In this document: positions 15,958 to 25,120 of the stretch, piece after piece
Layout of the letters: each line of letters begins with the position of its first letter
Numbering within the stretch: the stretch's first letter is position 1
Assembly: GCF_019745455.1 (NCBI RefSeq)
Contig: NZ_JAIETD010000058.1
Coordinates: forward strand, 1-64,000
Length of the DNA stretch: 64,000 bases
Reading direction: 5' to 3'
Source: Methylobacterium sp.
GTDB taxonomy: Bacteria > Pseudomonadota > Alphaproteobacteria > Rhizobiales > Beijerinckiaceae
Translations under genes and position numbers: made by a program
The notes under the pieces: model-generated
What the model was told of the DNA's origin: nothing
The model's database searches: none
The model's input: the letters and a program-made list of their open reading frames with translations, nothing else

Positions 15958-16649
15958 GTGGTCGGCCCGATGTCCGGAGCGCGCAGGCGGTAACCGATTC
16001 CGGTCTCGGTGAGCAGGATCTTGGGCCGCTCGGGATCGGCTTCGATCTTCTGGCGCAGGCTGCGCATGTAGACCCTCAGGTATTGCGGGTCCGAGGAGGT
16101 CGAGACCGCCTTCATGAGCTGGGCATGGGTGAGGGCCTTGCCCGCATGCTGCACCAGGATGCGAAGGAAATCGTATTCGCGCGGCGTCAGCTTCACCTCG
16201 GCGCCGTCGATCCGCACGATCCGCCGCACGAGGTCGACGCTGAGGCGGTCGACTCGGAAGACCGGGCGCTCGCCCTGCTGCGCGAGCTGGTGGCGCAGGG
16301 CCGTGCGAATTCGGGCGAGGAGTTCACCCATCCCGAAGGGCTTGGTGATGTAGTCGTCGGCCCCGAGATCGAGGGCCTCGACTTTGCCGGGCTCGTCGTC
16401 CCGGCTCGACAGGACGATGACGGGCAGGTCGGGATGGGTCTCGCGGATCCGCCGCAGAAGGTCGTGACCGCGCATGTCGGGCAGGCCGAGATCGAGGATC
16501 GCGAGGTGGACCTTGTCGCGTGCCAGGATGTCGAGGGCCGTCTTGCCGTTCGGCGCATCGAGCACGGCGTAGCCCTGCGTCGTCAACCCCATGCGCAGGA
16601 GCTTGCGAATCGGCGGCTCGTCATCGATGGCCAGGATGGTGAGGCTCAT
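15954..16649 (-). CDS. kdpE: KdpE response regulator
   Basis: An OmpR/PhoB-class regulator of 231 aa. The receiver has acidic D9/D10, phospho-acceptor D53 (ILDLGLPD) and K103 (TKPF). The winged-helix output domain contains VKLTPREYDFLRILVQHAGKALTHAQL and ends GIGYRLRAPD. It activates kdp transcription when phosphorylated by KdpD. Encoded 10 bp after kdpD and overlapping the EIIA-like gene. Confidence 0.95.
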   Translation of the reverse strand: MSLTILAIDDEPPIRKLLRMGLTTQGYAVLDAPNGKTALDILARDKVHLAILDLGLPDMRGHDLLRRIRETHPDLPVIVLSSRDDEPGKVEALDLGADDYITKPFGMGELLARIRTALRHQLAQQGERPVFRVDRLSVDLVRRIVRIDGAEVKLTPREYDFLRILVQHAGKALTHAQLMKAVSTSSDPQYLRVYMRSLRQKIEADPERPKILLTETGIGYRLRAPDIGPTT

Positions 16650-16659
16650 GTCATGGCGC

Positions 16660-19380
16660 TCATGCGGCGATCTCCGAGGTGTCGCGGGGGCGGGCAGGGA
16701 CCGGCAGGCTCACGGTGAACACCGCGCCGCTGCGGTCGGACCGGTTCGCGGCGGTGATCCGCCCGCCCATCGCCTCGACGAAGCCGCGCGAGATGGCGAG
16801 GCCGAGGCCGGTGCCGGCGCGGACGGAATCGGTCTTGCGGACCCGGTAGAACTTGTCGAACACGCGCTCGATATCCTCTGGCGGAAGGCCCTCGCCCTCG
16901 TCCGTCACCTCGATGCGGACCGTAGCCCCGTGTTGCCACGAGCGCAGGCCGACGGTGGAGCCGGGCGTGGCGTATTTTGCCGCGTTGTCGAGGAGGTTGA
17001 CCAACACCTGCTCGAATAGAACCGGGTCGAGGCGGAGCGGCGGCAGGTCCGGGGCGATGTCGATGCTGAGCTGGTGGTCCGCCAACACTTTCTCCGTTCT
17101 TCGCAGGGCCGTGTCGGCGATCTCCGCGACGTCCTGCAGGCCGAAATTCGGGGTGACGGCGCCGGATTCCAGGCGCGTCATGTCGAGGAGATTGACGATG
17201 AAGCGGTTGAGCCGCTCGGCCTCGTCGATGATCGTCTGGAGGAGTTCCACCTTCGAGGTCGGATCGAGGGCGTTGTCGAGGTCGCGCAGGGTACTGGCCG
17301 AGCCGAGCACGGCGGCCAGCGGCGTACGCAGGTCGTGCGAGATCGAGGTGAGAAGGGCTCGAGCGAGACGGTCGGTCTCGGCGGCGCGCTCGGCCCTGTC
17401 GAGATCTTCGACGAGGCTGACGCGCTCGATGGCGAGGGCTCCCTGGTCGGAGAGCGCATCGAGGAGGCGCCGGTTCTCCGGCGTCAGGATCGGCCCCGTT
17501 CCGTCTGCGTCGAGGCCGATGACCCCGATGGTGCCGCGTCCGGTGCGCATCGGCAGGAACAGGCGCTTGGCGCCCGGCAGGGTATCGGCGCCGCGGCCCG
17601 CCGGGCGCTCGTTGTCGAAGGCCCAGCGCGCGGCGGCGAGATCGGCCTCGTCGAGGAAATCCTCGGGCGGGTAGCCGGCCCGCACCGCGACCTTGCCCTC
17701 CTCCGGCAGCAGCAGGACGACACGGACCTTGAGCATCGCGGCGACCTGGAAGGCGGTGGCCCAGAGGACGTCGTCGAGGGTGCCGCAGGCGGCGAGCTTG
17801 CGGCTGAAACCGTAGAGCCGTTCGGTGCTGCGTGCCCGCGCCCTTGAGACCACCGCCTCCTTGCGCGAATGCGCCGCGAGGTTCGAGACCAGCACGGCGA
17901 CCAGGGTGAACAGAATGAACGCCGCGATGTTGGTCGGGTCGGCGATCGTCAGGGTGTAGATCGGCGGCAGGAAGAAGAAGTTGTAGGAGAGAGAGGCCGC
18001 CAGCACGGCGAGGAGAACCGGCCCGAGGGCGTAGCGGACCGCGACGGCGATCACCGCGGTCAGGAGGACGAGGTCGGCATTCTCGACCCCGACGAGGGGC
18101 TGCAGCAGCAGCCCGATGCAGAGGGCGATCGCGACGGCGCCGAGAGCGAAGGCATAGGGCAGCGGCTCGAACGGAGCGGCGACCGGGGCCGTTCGCACCG
18201 TCTTCTTCGGCACCGCCTCGGCCTTGACTGCGTCCCCGGCGATCACGTGGACGCTGATGGCGCCGGAGCGCCGGACGAGGTCATGCGCCACCGAGCCGTT
18301 GACGATCTCGAACAGGCGCGAGCGGTCGGATTTCCCGACGACGACGTGGTTGGCGTTCGTCGAACGCGCGTAAGCCAGGATGTCATCGGCGACGCGCCGG
18401 GAGCCGGGGATCGTCACCGCCTCGGCGCCGAGGCGGTCGGCGAGACGCAGGGTGTCGGCGATCCGGTCGCGCTCGACCTCGCCGAGGGCGGCGCTGCGCG
18501 GCCCCTCCACGGTCAGGGCGATCCAGGGGGCGTGGAGCCGGTCGGCGAGGCGCTTGGCGTAGCGCACGAGGCCGCTCGACCGCGGGTCCTCGCTGACGCA
18601 GACGAGGATGCGCTCGCCCGCGCCCCATGGGCCCGGAATGGCGTTCGCCCGCATATGGGTGAGGAGTTCGTCGTCGACCCGGTCGGCGGTGCGGCGCAGG
18701 GCGAGTTCGCGAAGCGCCGTGAGATTGCCGCGCGAGAAGTAGTGCTTGAGTGCGCGCTCGGCGTTGCGCGGGACGTAGACCTTGCCGTCCTTGAGGCGCT
18801 GGATCAGGTCGTCGGGATTGAGGTCGATGACCTCGATGTCGTCGGCCTGCTCCAGGATCGAGTCGGGCACGGTCTCGCGCACGCGGATGCGGGTGATCTG
18901 CGCGACGACGTCATTGAGGCTCTCGACGTGCTGGATGTTCAGCGTGGTCTCGACGTCGATCCCGGCCGCCAGCAGCTCCTCGACGTCCTGGTAGCGCTTG
19001 GGGTGGCGCGAGCCCGGTGCGTTGGTGTGGGCGAGCTCATCGACGAGGGCGAGCGCCGGGCGGCGCGCCAGCAGCGCGTCGAGGTCCATCTCCTCGAGCT
19101 CGGTGCCGTGATAGGCGATCTTTCGCCGGGGCAGGACCTCGAAGCCCTCGACCAGGGCCTCGGTCTCCGCCCGGCCATGGGTCTCGACCACGCCGACCAC
19201 CACGTCGATGCCGGCCTTGCGCCTGGCCTGCGCCACGGTGAGCATCTCGTAGGTCTTGCCCACCCCGGGCGCCGCGCCGAGATAGACCTTTAGTCGGCCG
19301 CGCGTTCGCTCCTCCCGCCGCGCCGCCTCCAACAGGGCGTCGGGCGAGGGCCGGTCCGGGTCCCGGTGCGGCTCGGCCAT
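16660..19380 (-). CDS. kdpD: KdpD sensor histidine kinase
   Basis: A 906-aa potassium/osmotic-stress sensor. Order of parts: N-terminal KdpD ATP-binding domain with Walker A GAAPGVGKT at 35-43; a universal-stress-protein-like domain (around residues 250-370, ILVCVSEDP...VVVGKSDRSRLFE); four closely spaced hydrophobic helices near 400-500 (DUF4118); a GAF-like segment; and the kinase core with H-box ISHDLRTPLAAVLGS near 676-690, N-box NLLDNAAKYA, and G boxes GEGLPPEDIERVFDKFYR and GTGLGLAISRGFVEAMGG. Length is normal for KdpD. Confidence 0.96.
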   Translation of the reverse strand: MAEPHRDPDRPSPDALLEAARREERTRGRLKVYLGAAPGVGKTYEMLTVAQARRKAGIDVVVGVVETHGRAETEALVEGFEVLPRRKIAYHGTELEEMDLDALLARRPALALVDELAHTNAPGSRHPKRYQDVEELLAAGIDVETTLNIQHVESLNDVVAQITRIRVRETVPDSILEQADDIEVIDLNPDDLIQRLKDGKVYVPRNAERALKHYFSRGNLTALRELALRRTADRVDDELLTHMRANAIPGPWGAGERILVCVSEDPRSSGLVRYAKRLADRLHAPWIALTVEGPRSAALGEVERDRIADTLRLADRLGAEAVTIPGSRRVADDILAYARSTNANHVVVGKSDRSRLFEIVNGSVAHDLVRRSGAISVHVIAGDAVKAEAVPKKTVRTAPVAAPFEPLPYAFALGAVAIALCIGLLLQPLVGVENADLVLLTAVIAVAVRYALGPVLLAVLAASLSYNFFFLPPIYTLTIADPTNIAAFILFTLVAVLVSNLAAHSRKEAVVSRARARSTERLYGFSRKLAACGTLDDVLWATAFQVAAMLKVRVVLLLPEEGKVAVRAGYPPEDFLDEADLAAARWAFDNERPAGRGADTLPGAKRLFLPMRTGRGTIGVIGLDADGTGPILTPENRRLLDALSDQGALAIERVSLVEDLDRAERAAETDRLARALLTSISHDLRTPLAAVLGSASTLRDLDNALDPTSKVELLQTIIDEAERLNRFIVNLLDMTRLESGAVTPNFGLQDVAEIADTALRRTEKVLADHQLSIDIAPDLPPLRLDPVLFEQVLVNLLDNAAKYATPGSTVGLRSWQHGATVRIEVTDEGEGLPPEDIERVFDKFYRVRKTDSVRAGTGLGLAISRGFVEAMGGRITAANRSDRSGAVFTVSLPVPARPRDTSEIAA

Positions 19381-19401
19381 CCCGTCTGGTCCTCGCGCGT
19401 C

Positions 19402-20007
19402 CTAGGGACGTCCGAAATCGTCCAGGGCGAGGTTCAAGGCAAGCACGTTGATGCGCGGCTCGCCGAGAACGCCCAGCATTCGGCCCTGAACCTTGGCCTC
19501 GACGATCCCGCGGACTGCGTCTTCGGTGAGGTTTCGGGCCTTGGCGACTCGGGGCACCTGGAACAGGGCCGCCTCGGGCGAGATGTCCGGGTCGAGGCCC
19601 GATCCGCTCGTCGTCACGAGGTCGACCGGAACGGGCTTGCCGGGATTCTCTGTTTTTCGCGCCTCGACATCGCCCTTCACCCGCTCGGCCAAAGCCGCGC
19701 TCGTCGGCCCGAGATTGGAGCCCGACGAGTTGGCGGCGTTGTAGGGCGACGGCACGGTCTTGGTGGCATCCGCAGGGTCGGCAGCGGTCGTCGCCGAGGG
19801 ACGGCCCCGAAAGTAGCGCTCGCTCGTGAAGGATTGCCCGATCAGGCTCGACCCGATCGGTTTGCCCTCCTGGCTGACGATGCTGCCGGCGGCCTGGCTC
19901 GGGAAGATCAGGCCGGCGATCCCGGTCATCGCGAGCGGATAGGCGAGCCCCGTCAGCAGCGTGAGCGCAACGAGGAGGACGAGGGCGGGACGAAGCTGGG
20001 TGAGCAT
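19402..20007 (-). CDS. kdpC: Potassium-transporting ATPase subunit C
   Basis: A 201-aa subunit with one N-terminal membrane helix (RPALVLLVALTLLTGLAYPL) and a periplasmic domain containing IGQSFTSERYFRGRPSAT and SGSGLDPDISPEAALFQVPRVA, typical of KdpC, which stabilises the KdpA-KdpB complex and raises K+ affinity. The start at 20007 is chosen because upstream in-frame codons are repeat sequence. It lies 21 bp before kdpD. Confidence 0.95.
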   Translation of the reverse strand: MLTQLRPALVLLVALTLLTGLAYPLAMTGIAGLIFPSQAAGSIVSQEGKPIGSSLIGQSFTSERYFRGRPSATTAADPADATKTVPSPYNAANSSGSNLGPTSAALAERVKGDVEARKTENPGKPVPVDLVTTSGSGLDPDISPEAALFQVPRVAKARNLTEDAVRGIVEAKVQGRMLGVLGEPRINVLALNLALDDFGRP

Positions 20008-20027
20008 GGCGTTTGGTCCGAGTAGGG

Positions 20028-20150
20028 CGCGGGGGCTCTCCTCGCCCTTGTGGGGAGGAGTCGGAGGTGGGGGTGGTTCCGCGGGCCTCGACACAGGGTC
20101 GCCCGGCCACCCCCACCCTCGGTCCCTCCCCACGAGGGGGAGGAAGGCGG
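20028..20150. repeat. Palindromic G/C-tract repeat between kdpB and kdpC
   Basis: CTCCTCGCCCTTGTGGGGAGGAG and a GGTGGGGGTGG tract in the left half face CCACCCCCACC and CCCTCCCCACGAGGGGGAGGA in the right half, across a short GC-rich centre near 20090-20105. The 147-bp gap between kdpB and kdpC is mostly this element. It is a relative of the type A repeats in this window. Confidence 0.6.
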
Positions 20151-20154
20151 TACG

Positions 20155-22245
20155 TCACGCGAGGCGCAAAGCCGTGACGGCCATGTCGATCAGCTTGATG
20201 CCGACGAAGGGTACCAGGATGCCGCCCAGCCCGTAGACGAGGAGGTTGCGCCGCAGGAGCGCCCCTGCCCCGACGGCGCGGTAGGTGACGCCGCGAAGCG
20301 CCAGCGGGATCAGGGCGATGATGATCAGCGCGTTGAAGATGATCGCCGAGAGGATCGCGCTCTGGGGCGAGGCGAAGCCCATGACGTTGAGCGTCTGGAG
20401 CTGCGGGTAGAGCCCGAGGAACATCGCCGGAATGATCGCGAAGTACTTCGCCACATCGTTGGCGATGGAGAAGGTCGTCAGCGCCCCCCGGGTCATCAGC
20501 AGCTGCTTGCCGATGCCGACGATCTCGATGAGCTTGGTCGGGTCGGAATCGAGGTCGACCATGTTGCCGGCTTCGCGGGCGGCCACCGTGCCGGTGTTCA
20601 TGGCGACGCCGACATCGGCCTGGGCGAGGGCCGGGGCGTCGTTGGTGCCGTCGCCGCACATGGCGACGAGCTTGCCCTGCGCCTGCTCCTTGCGGATCAG
20701 CGCCAGCTTGTCCTCCGGGGTCGCCTGAGCGAGGAAGTCGTCGACGCCGGCCTCCGCCGCGATGGCGGCCGCGGTCATCGGGTTGTCGCCGGTGATCATC
20801 ACCGTGCGGATGCCCATCTGGCGCAGCTCGGCGAAGCGCTCCCGGATACCGCCCTTCACGATGTCCTTCAGGTAGACCACGCCGAGGAGGCGCCCGTCGC
20901 GGGCCACCGCCAGGGGCGTACCACCGGCCTTTGCGATCTCCTCGGCGATGGCCTGGATCTCCCGGACCGCATCGGCGCCAGCCGCAGGGTGGTAGGCGAG
21001 CGCCGCGCTCGAATTGGGCGACGCCACTGGCTGGCCGCTCACCGAGGCGATGATCGACTCGACAGCGCCCTTGCGGATCGACGAGCCGTCGAGATCGACG
21101 CCGCTCATCCGCGACTGCGCCGTGAAGGGCACGAAGGTCGCATTGAGGTTTCCCATGTCGCGGGCGCGGATGCCGTATTTCTCCTTGGCCAGCACCACGA
21201 TCGAGCGCCCCTCCGGGGTCTCGTCGGCGAGCGAGGCGAGCTGGGCCGCGTCGCCGAGTTCCTGCTCGGAGACGCCGCGCACCGGCCGGAATTCGGTGGC
21301 CTGGCGGTTGCCGAGCGTGATCGTCCCGGTCTTGTCGAGGAGCAGGGTGTCGACGTCGCCCGCAGCCTCGACGGCGCGGCCCGACATGGCGAGGACGTTG
21401 AAGCGCACCAGCCTGTCCATGCCGGCGATGCCGATGGCCGAGAGCAGCGCGCCGATGGTCGTCGGGATCAGCGTCACGAACAAAGCGACGAGGACGATCA
21501 ATGGGATCGCCCCGCCGGCATAGGCGGAAAAACTCGGGATCGAGGCGACGGCGAAGACGAAGATCAGGGTCAGGCCGGCGAGCAGGATGTTGAGTGCGAT
21601 CTCGTTCGGCGTCTTCTGGCGCGAGGCGCCTTCGACGAGGGCGATCATGCGGTCGACGAAGGTCGAGCCGCTGGCGGCGGAGATCCTGACTTTGATCCGG
21701 TCGGAGAGCACCTGCGTGCCGCCGGTCACGGCCGAGCGATCGCCGCCGGATTCGCGAATGACGGGGGCGGATTCGCCGGTGATCGCCGCCTCGTTGACCG
21801 AGGCGACGCCCTCGATGACCTCGCCGTCGGAGGGGATGATGTCGTTCGTCTCAACCAGCACCACGTCGCCGACCTTGAGGGCGGTGGCGGGCATGGTCTC
21901 GTAATCGGATCCGGCACCGGTGAGGCGCTTGGCGCTGGTCTCGGTGCGGGTGCGGCGCAGGCTCGCCGCCTGGGCCTTGCCGCGGCCCTCGGCGAGCGCC
22001 TCGGCGAAGTTCGCGAAGATCAGGGTGAACCAGAGCCAGAGGTTGATCTGACCCGAGAAGGCGAGATCGCTGCCGCCGGTCACGACGTCGCGCACGAACA
22101 GCACGGTGGTCAGGGCGGCGACGACCTCGACCACGAACATGACGGGGTTGCGGATCATGCTGCGCGGATCGAGCTTCATGACGCTGCCGAGAAGCGCCGG
22201 CCCGACGAGGGCGGCGCTGAACAGGCTGGTTGTCTGGCGGGCCAT
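20155..22245 (-). CDS. kdpB: Potassium-transporting P-type ATPase subunit B
   Basis: The catalytic P-type ATPase of the KdpFABC K+ pump, 696 aa. It has the TGESAPV actuator motif, the phosphorylation motif [10 protein letters not shown] with the Asp near residue 302, [11 protein letters not shown] and KGAVESI in the nucleotide domain, and the hinge [25 protein letters not shown]. The start ATG at 22245 ([21 protein letters not shown]) matches the family; the open frame runs further upstream only through repeat DNA. Order kdpA-ORF-kdpB-kdpC is on the minus strand. Confidence 0.97.
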   Translation of the reverse strand: MARQTTSLFSAALVGPALLGSVMKLDPRSMIRNPVMFVVEVVAALTTVLFVRDVVTGGSDLAFSGQINLWLWFTLIFANFAEALAEGRGKAQAASLRRTRTETSAKRLTGAGSDYETMPATALKVGDVVLVETNDIIPSDGEVIEGVASVNEAAITGESAPVIRESGGDRSAVTGGTQVLSDRIKVRISAASGSTFVDRMIALVEGASRQKTPNEIALNILLAGLTLIFVFAVASIPSFSAYAGGAIPLIVLVALFVTLIPTTIGALLSAIGIAGMDRLVRFNVLAMSGRAVEAAGDVDTLLLDKTGTITLGNRQATEFRPVRGVSEQELGDAAQLASLADETPEGRSIVVLAKEKYGIRARDMGNLNATFVPFTAQSRMSGVDLDGSSIRKGAVESIIASVSGQPVASPNSSAALAYHPAAGADAVREIQAIAEEIAKAGGTPLAVARDGRLLGVVYLKDIVKGGIRERFAELRQMGIRTVMITGDNPMTAAAIAAEAGVDDFLAQATPEDKLALIRKEQAQGKLVAMCGDGTNDAPALAQADVGVAMNTGTVAAREAGNMVDLDSDPTKLIEIVGIGKQLLMTRGALTTFSIANDVAKYFAIIPAMFLGLYPQLQTLNVMGFASPQSAILSAIIFNALIIIALIPLALRGVTYRAVGAGALLRRNLLVYGLGGILVPFVGIKLIDMAVTALRLA

Positions 22246-22481
22246 GGGAGACTCTGGGGTCTGAGGGAGGTCGCATTCCCCTCTCCCCGCTTGCGGGGAG
22301 AGGCCCGGACGCACCTTGCCGTGCGTCCGGCGAGCGGTGGCAAAGCCGCCGCGATGGTGAGGGGGCGCGTCCGGAGGAGTCTGGCGCGGAGAGCCCCCCT
22401 CACCTTCGGCTGCCGCCTCGTTTCGGACCCGACCAGGGGTCCGAAACCCTCTCCCCGCCTGCGGTGAGAGGGAATCTGCGC
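22246..22481. repeat. Repeat-filled spacer between the 69-aa ORF and kdpB
   Basis: The 236-bp gap holds at least three stems: CCTCTCCCCGC/GCGGGGAGAGG (22280-22290, 22293-22303), CCGGACGCAC/GTGCGTCCGG (near 22305-22314 and 22321-22330), and an imperfect CCCTCTCCCCGCC/GCGGTGAGAGGG near 22449-22471. These repeat words recur at 7.5, 8.9 and 20 kb. The element separates kdpA from kdpB and could tune expression inside the operon. Confidence 0.65.
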
Positions 22482-22691
22482 TCACATCGGTAAGGCGCGC
22501 TCGACCACGAGATGCGCCGCATAGAGCGCGAGGGCGCCGAGGAGGACGAGCCCGGCAATGGCGAGCAGGACATCCGACGCACGGGCCTTGCCCTGCTCGG
22601 GCCTGCCCCGGCTTGAACACCGAGGCCGATGCCGGCTCAGAGCCCGGCGCATCGTGCTCCGGCGCGGATCGTGGAGAAGGGCATGACGCAT
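22482..22691 (-). CDS. Small single-TM protein encoded between kdpA and kdpB
   Basis: A 69-residue ORF whose ATG at 22691 lies one base after the kdpA stop and is preceded by the strong ribosome site GGGAGG overlapping the end of kdpA, so translational coupling is likely. The first 37 residues are basic (many Arg). Residues about 40-62 ([23 protein letters not shown]) are a single membrane helix. It is not KdpF, which is encoded before kdpA here. I do not recognise a named family. It could be an accessory subunit of the pump or a fortuitous ORF; the ribosome site and the helix favour a real peptide. Confidence 0.5.
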   Translation of the reverse strand: MRHALLHDPRRSTMRRALSRHRPRCSSRGRPEQGKARASDVLLAIAGLVLLGALALYAAHLVVERALPM

Positions 22692-22692
22692 C

Positions 22693-24408
22693 TCAGCCTC
22701 CCGTCGAGAAGGTCTGGCCGGCCGCGCCCGCCAGATGCTCGACGATCGGGCCGAGGGCGAGGGCCGGGAAGAAGGTCAGGCCGCCGACGATCAGGATCAC
22801 GCCGACCAGAAGGCCGACGAACAGGCCGCCATGGGTCGGGAAGGTGCCGGCGGAAGCCGGCAGGGTCTTCTTGGCCGCGAGCGACCCGGCGATCGCGAGG
22901 GCCGGGACGATGACGAAGAACCGGCCGAACAGCATGCCGATGGCGAGCGTCGTGTTGTAGAACGGCGTGTTCGCGGTCAGCCCGCCGAAGGCCGAGCCGT
23001 TATTGGCCGCCGCCGAGGTATAGGCGTAGAGGATCTCGGCAAAGCCGTGCGGTCCGGAATTGGCGGGGCCGGCGAGGCCCGCCGCCGTCACCGTGGCGAT
23101 GGCTGTGAAGCCGAGCATCAGGAGCGGCAGGCACAGGATGGCGAGCATCGCCATCTTGACCTCCTTGGCCTCGATCTTCTTGCCGAGATATTCCGGCGTG
23201 CGCCCCACCATCAGACCGGCCACGAAGATCGTCACGATCACGAAGATCAGGATGCCGTAGAGGCCTGCGCCGACGCCGCCGACGATGATCTCGCCGAGCT
23301 CCATGTTGATGAGCGGGATCATGCCGCCGAGCGCCGTGAACGAGTCGTGCATGGCATTGACGGCGCCGCAGGAGGCGGCGGTGGTGATCGCGGCAAAAAG
23401 CGAGGAGGCGACGATGCCGAACCGCACCTCCTTGCCCTCCATGTTGCCCCCCGTGAGCCCGAGCCCGTTCAGGACCGGGCTTCCGGCGGCCTCGGCGGCG
23501 TAGACCACCGCGACACCGGCGAGGAACAGCACCGCCATTGCGCCGAGGATCGCCCAGCCCTGGCGCTCGTCGCCGACCATGCGGCCAAAGACGTTGGTGA
23601 GTGCGGCGCCGATCGCGAAGATCGAGACCATCTGGACGAAGTTCGAGAGCGCCGTCGGGTTCTCGAAGGGATGCGCGGCGTTGACGTTGAAGAAGCCGCC
23701 GCCATTGGTGCCGAGCATCTTGATCGCGACCTGGCTCGCCACCGGCCCCAATGCGAGCGTCTGCTTGCCGCCCTCCAGCGTCGTCACCTCGAAATAGGGC
23801 GCGAGCGTCTGCGGGATGCCCTGGGAGACCAGGAACAGGGTGTAGAGGATGCATAGCGGCAACAGCACGTAGAGAATGGTGCGGGTGAGATCGACCCAGA
23901 ACGAGCCCACCGTCCTCGCCGAAGCGCGCGAGAAGCCGCGGACCACAGCGACGGCGACGGCGATGCCGGTAGCCGCCGAGAGGAAGTTCTGGTGCGTCAG
24001 GCCCAGCATCTGAGTGAGGTACGACAGGGTCGTCTCGCCGCCATAGGATTGCCAGTTGGTGTTGGTGACGAAGCTCGCCGCGGTGTTGAGGGCGAGGTCC
24101 GGCGCCACTGCCGACTGCTCGGCGGGGTTGAAGGGCAGAATGGCCTGGAAGCGCAGCAGCGCGTAGAGGACGAGGAAGCCGAAGACGTGGAAGATCAGGA
24201 TGGCGCCCGCATAGGCGAGCCAATGCTGCTCTTGGGCTCGGTCGATGCCGGCGGCGCCGTAGAGACCGTTCTCCAGGGGGGCGAGCACCGGCGAGAGCAG
24301 CGTGCGCTCACCGTTGAAGACGCGGGTCATGTAGCCGCCGAGCGGCTTCACCAGCGCCAGCACGACCGCGCAGAACAGCGCGATCTGAATCCAGCCATTG
24401 ATCGTCAT
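22693..24408 (-). CDS. kdpA: Potassium-transporting ATPase subunit A
   Basis: The K+-selective channel-like subunit of KdpFABC, 571 aa with about ten membrane helices. Pore-loop signatures for K+ binding are visible as [48 protein letters not shown] and NNGSAFGG. The start [12 protein letters not shown] at 24408 and the end match family length (about 560-570). It follows kdpF by 13 bp and overlaps the ribosome site of the 69-aa ORF. Confidence 0.97.
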   Translation of the reverse strand: MTINGWIQIALFCAVVLALVKPLGGYMTRVFNGERTLLSPVLAPLENGLYGAAGIDRAQEQHWLAYAGAILIFHVFGFLVLYALLRFQAILPFNPAEQSAVAPDLALNTAASFVTNTNWQSYGGETTLSYLTQMLGLTHQNFLSAATGIAVAVAVVRGFSRASARTVGSFWVDLTRTILYVLLPLCILYTLFLVSQGIPQTLAPYFEVTTLEGGKQTLALGPVASQVAIKMLGTNGGGFFNVNAAHPFENPTALSNFVQMVSIFAIGAALTNVFGRMVGDERQGWAILGAMAVLFLAGVAVVYAAEAAGSPVLNGLGLTGGNMEGKEVRFGIVASSLFAAITTAASCGAVNAMHDSFTALGGMIPLINMELGEIIVGGVGAGLYGILIFVIVTIFVAGLMVGRTPEYLGKKIEAKEVKMAMLAILCLPLLMLGFTAIATVTAAGLAGPANSGPHGFAEILYAYTSAAANNGSAFGGLTANTPFYNTTLAIGMLFGRFFVIVPALAIAGSLAAKKTLPASAGTFPTHGGLFVGLLVGVILIVGGLTFFPALALGPIVEHLAGAAGQTFSTGG

Positions 24409-24421
24409 GATGACAGGTCCT

Positions 24422-24511
24422 TCAGAACCGCTCTGGGCGGACGAGGGCGTAGGTGAGGTAAGCCATGAGCCCGAGGGTCACGAGGGCGCCGAGGGTGTAG
24501 TCGAGGGTCAT
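24422..24511 (-). CDS. kdpF: KdpF, small stabilising subunit (29 aa)
   Basis: Translation from ATG at 24511 gives a 29-residue single-helix peptide beginning [19 protein letters not shown] and ending ALVRPERF, matching KdpF peptides that sit against KdpA/KdpB and stabilise the complex. It lies 13 bp before kdpA on the same strand. Confidence 0.88.
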   Translation of the reverse strand: MTLDYTLGALVTLGLMAYLTYALVRPERF

Positions 24512-24522
24512 CGAATTCTGGC

Positions 24523-24606
24523 TCAAAGCCGCTCGCACAGGGCGGCATAGCCGGCCGCGAGCGCGAAGAAGGCGATGCCGCCGGCGACGAAGATTATGTC
24601 GATCAT
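24523..24606 (-). CDS. 27-aa membrane micro-protein at the head of the kdp operon
   Basis: ATG at 24606, stop at 24523, 11 bp before kdpF. The peptide begins MIDIIFVAGGIAFFALAAGY and ends with AALCERL: one hydrophobic helix and a charged tail containing a Cys. Peptides with this plan precede kdpF in other rhizobial kdp operons as far as I recall, but I know of no assigned function. It may be a second small accessory subunit. Confidence 0.6.
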   Translation of the reverse strand: MIDIIFVAGGIAFFALAAGYAALCERL

Positions 24607-25120
24607 TCTGGGCTCCGGTCGCGGCGCCCGGCCCCTTCGTTCGGGAGCCCGCTCGCTGACGGAGTGAAGATGGTCCGGAGCCCAGTATGAATTCGAGATA
24701 GGGCCGGGCGCGATTCTATAAGGATCGCATGAAGATCGCGGGGCCGTGCCGCCCGTTGGCCCAGTTCTTCATATGATGCTCGGGCGATCGGCCTGCATCG
24801 AACTTCGCGTCCTGATGGCCGCCTTCGCTGCTCCGCAGCAGCTAAAGTCGAGCACTGCTGCCGGAATGGAGGTCATTCCTGCACCGGAGCGGGCCGCCGA
24901 CATGTGCAGCCAGGATCGGCGTGTCATGCTCCTCCGCGTTGTCCTCCTCGCCAGCCATAGTGTGAGCATCCTGCCGAGATCTCGATCCGGTAGGCGATCC
25001 TCGTTGCCTATACGAGTTCACAAGGGTTTGATGAAGGTTCTCAATCGAATCGAAACGGCTTTGCCGGCATGATCGAGACGTCAAAAATGCAACGGTTGTG
25101 CCCTCGCAGGTTGATCGATC
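24607..25120. other. Intergenic region with the presumed kdp promoter
   Basis: This 514-bp gap separates kdp from a divergently oriented secreted-protein gene. The minus-strand sequence TTCATGCGATCCTTATAGAAT (24713-24733) is A/T-rich against its surroundings and is a reasonable place for a KdpE site or -10 region, but I cannot match it to a proven motif. Several overlapping ORFs between 24746 and 25084 have no recognisable protein features and I treat them as non-coding. Confidence 0.4.

Noticed and set aside
17869..19293. Plus-strand ORF of 474 aa
   Set aside because: Antisense to kdpD; composition dominated by Asp, Gly, Arg and Val with no conserved pattern.
20050..22467. Plus-strand ORF of 805 aa
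   Set aside because: Antisense to kdpB and its flanking repeats; shadow frame.
24746..25084. Overlapping ORFs between kdp and the secreted-protein gene
   Set aside because: Mutually overlapping, no ribosome sites, low-complexity composition.
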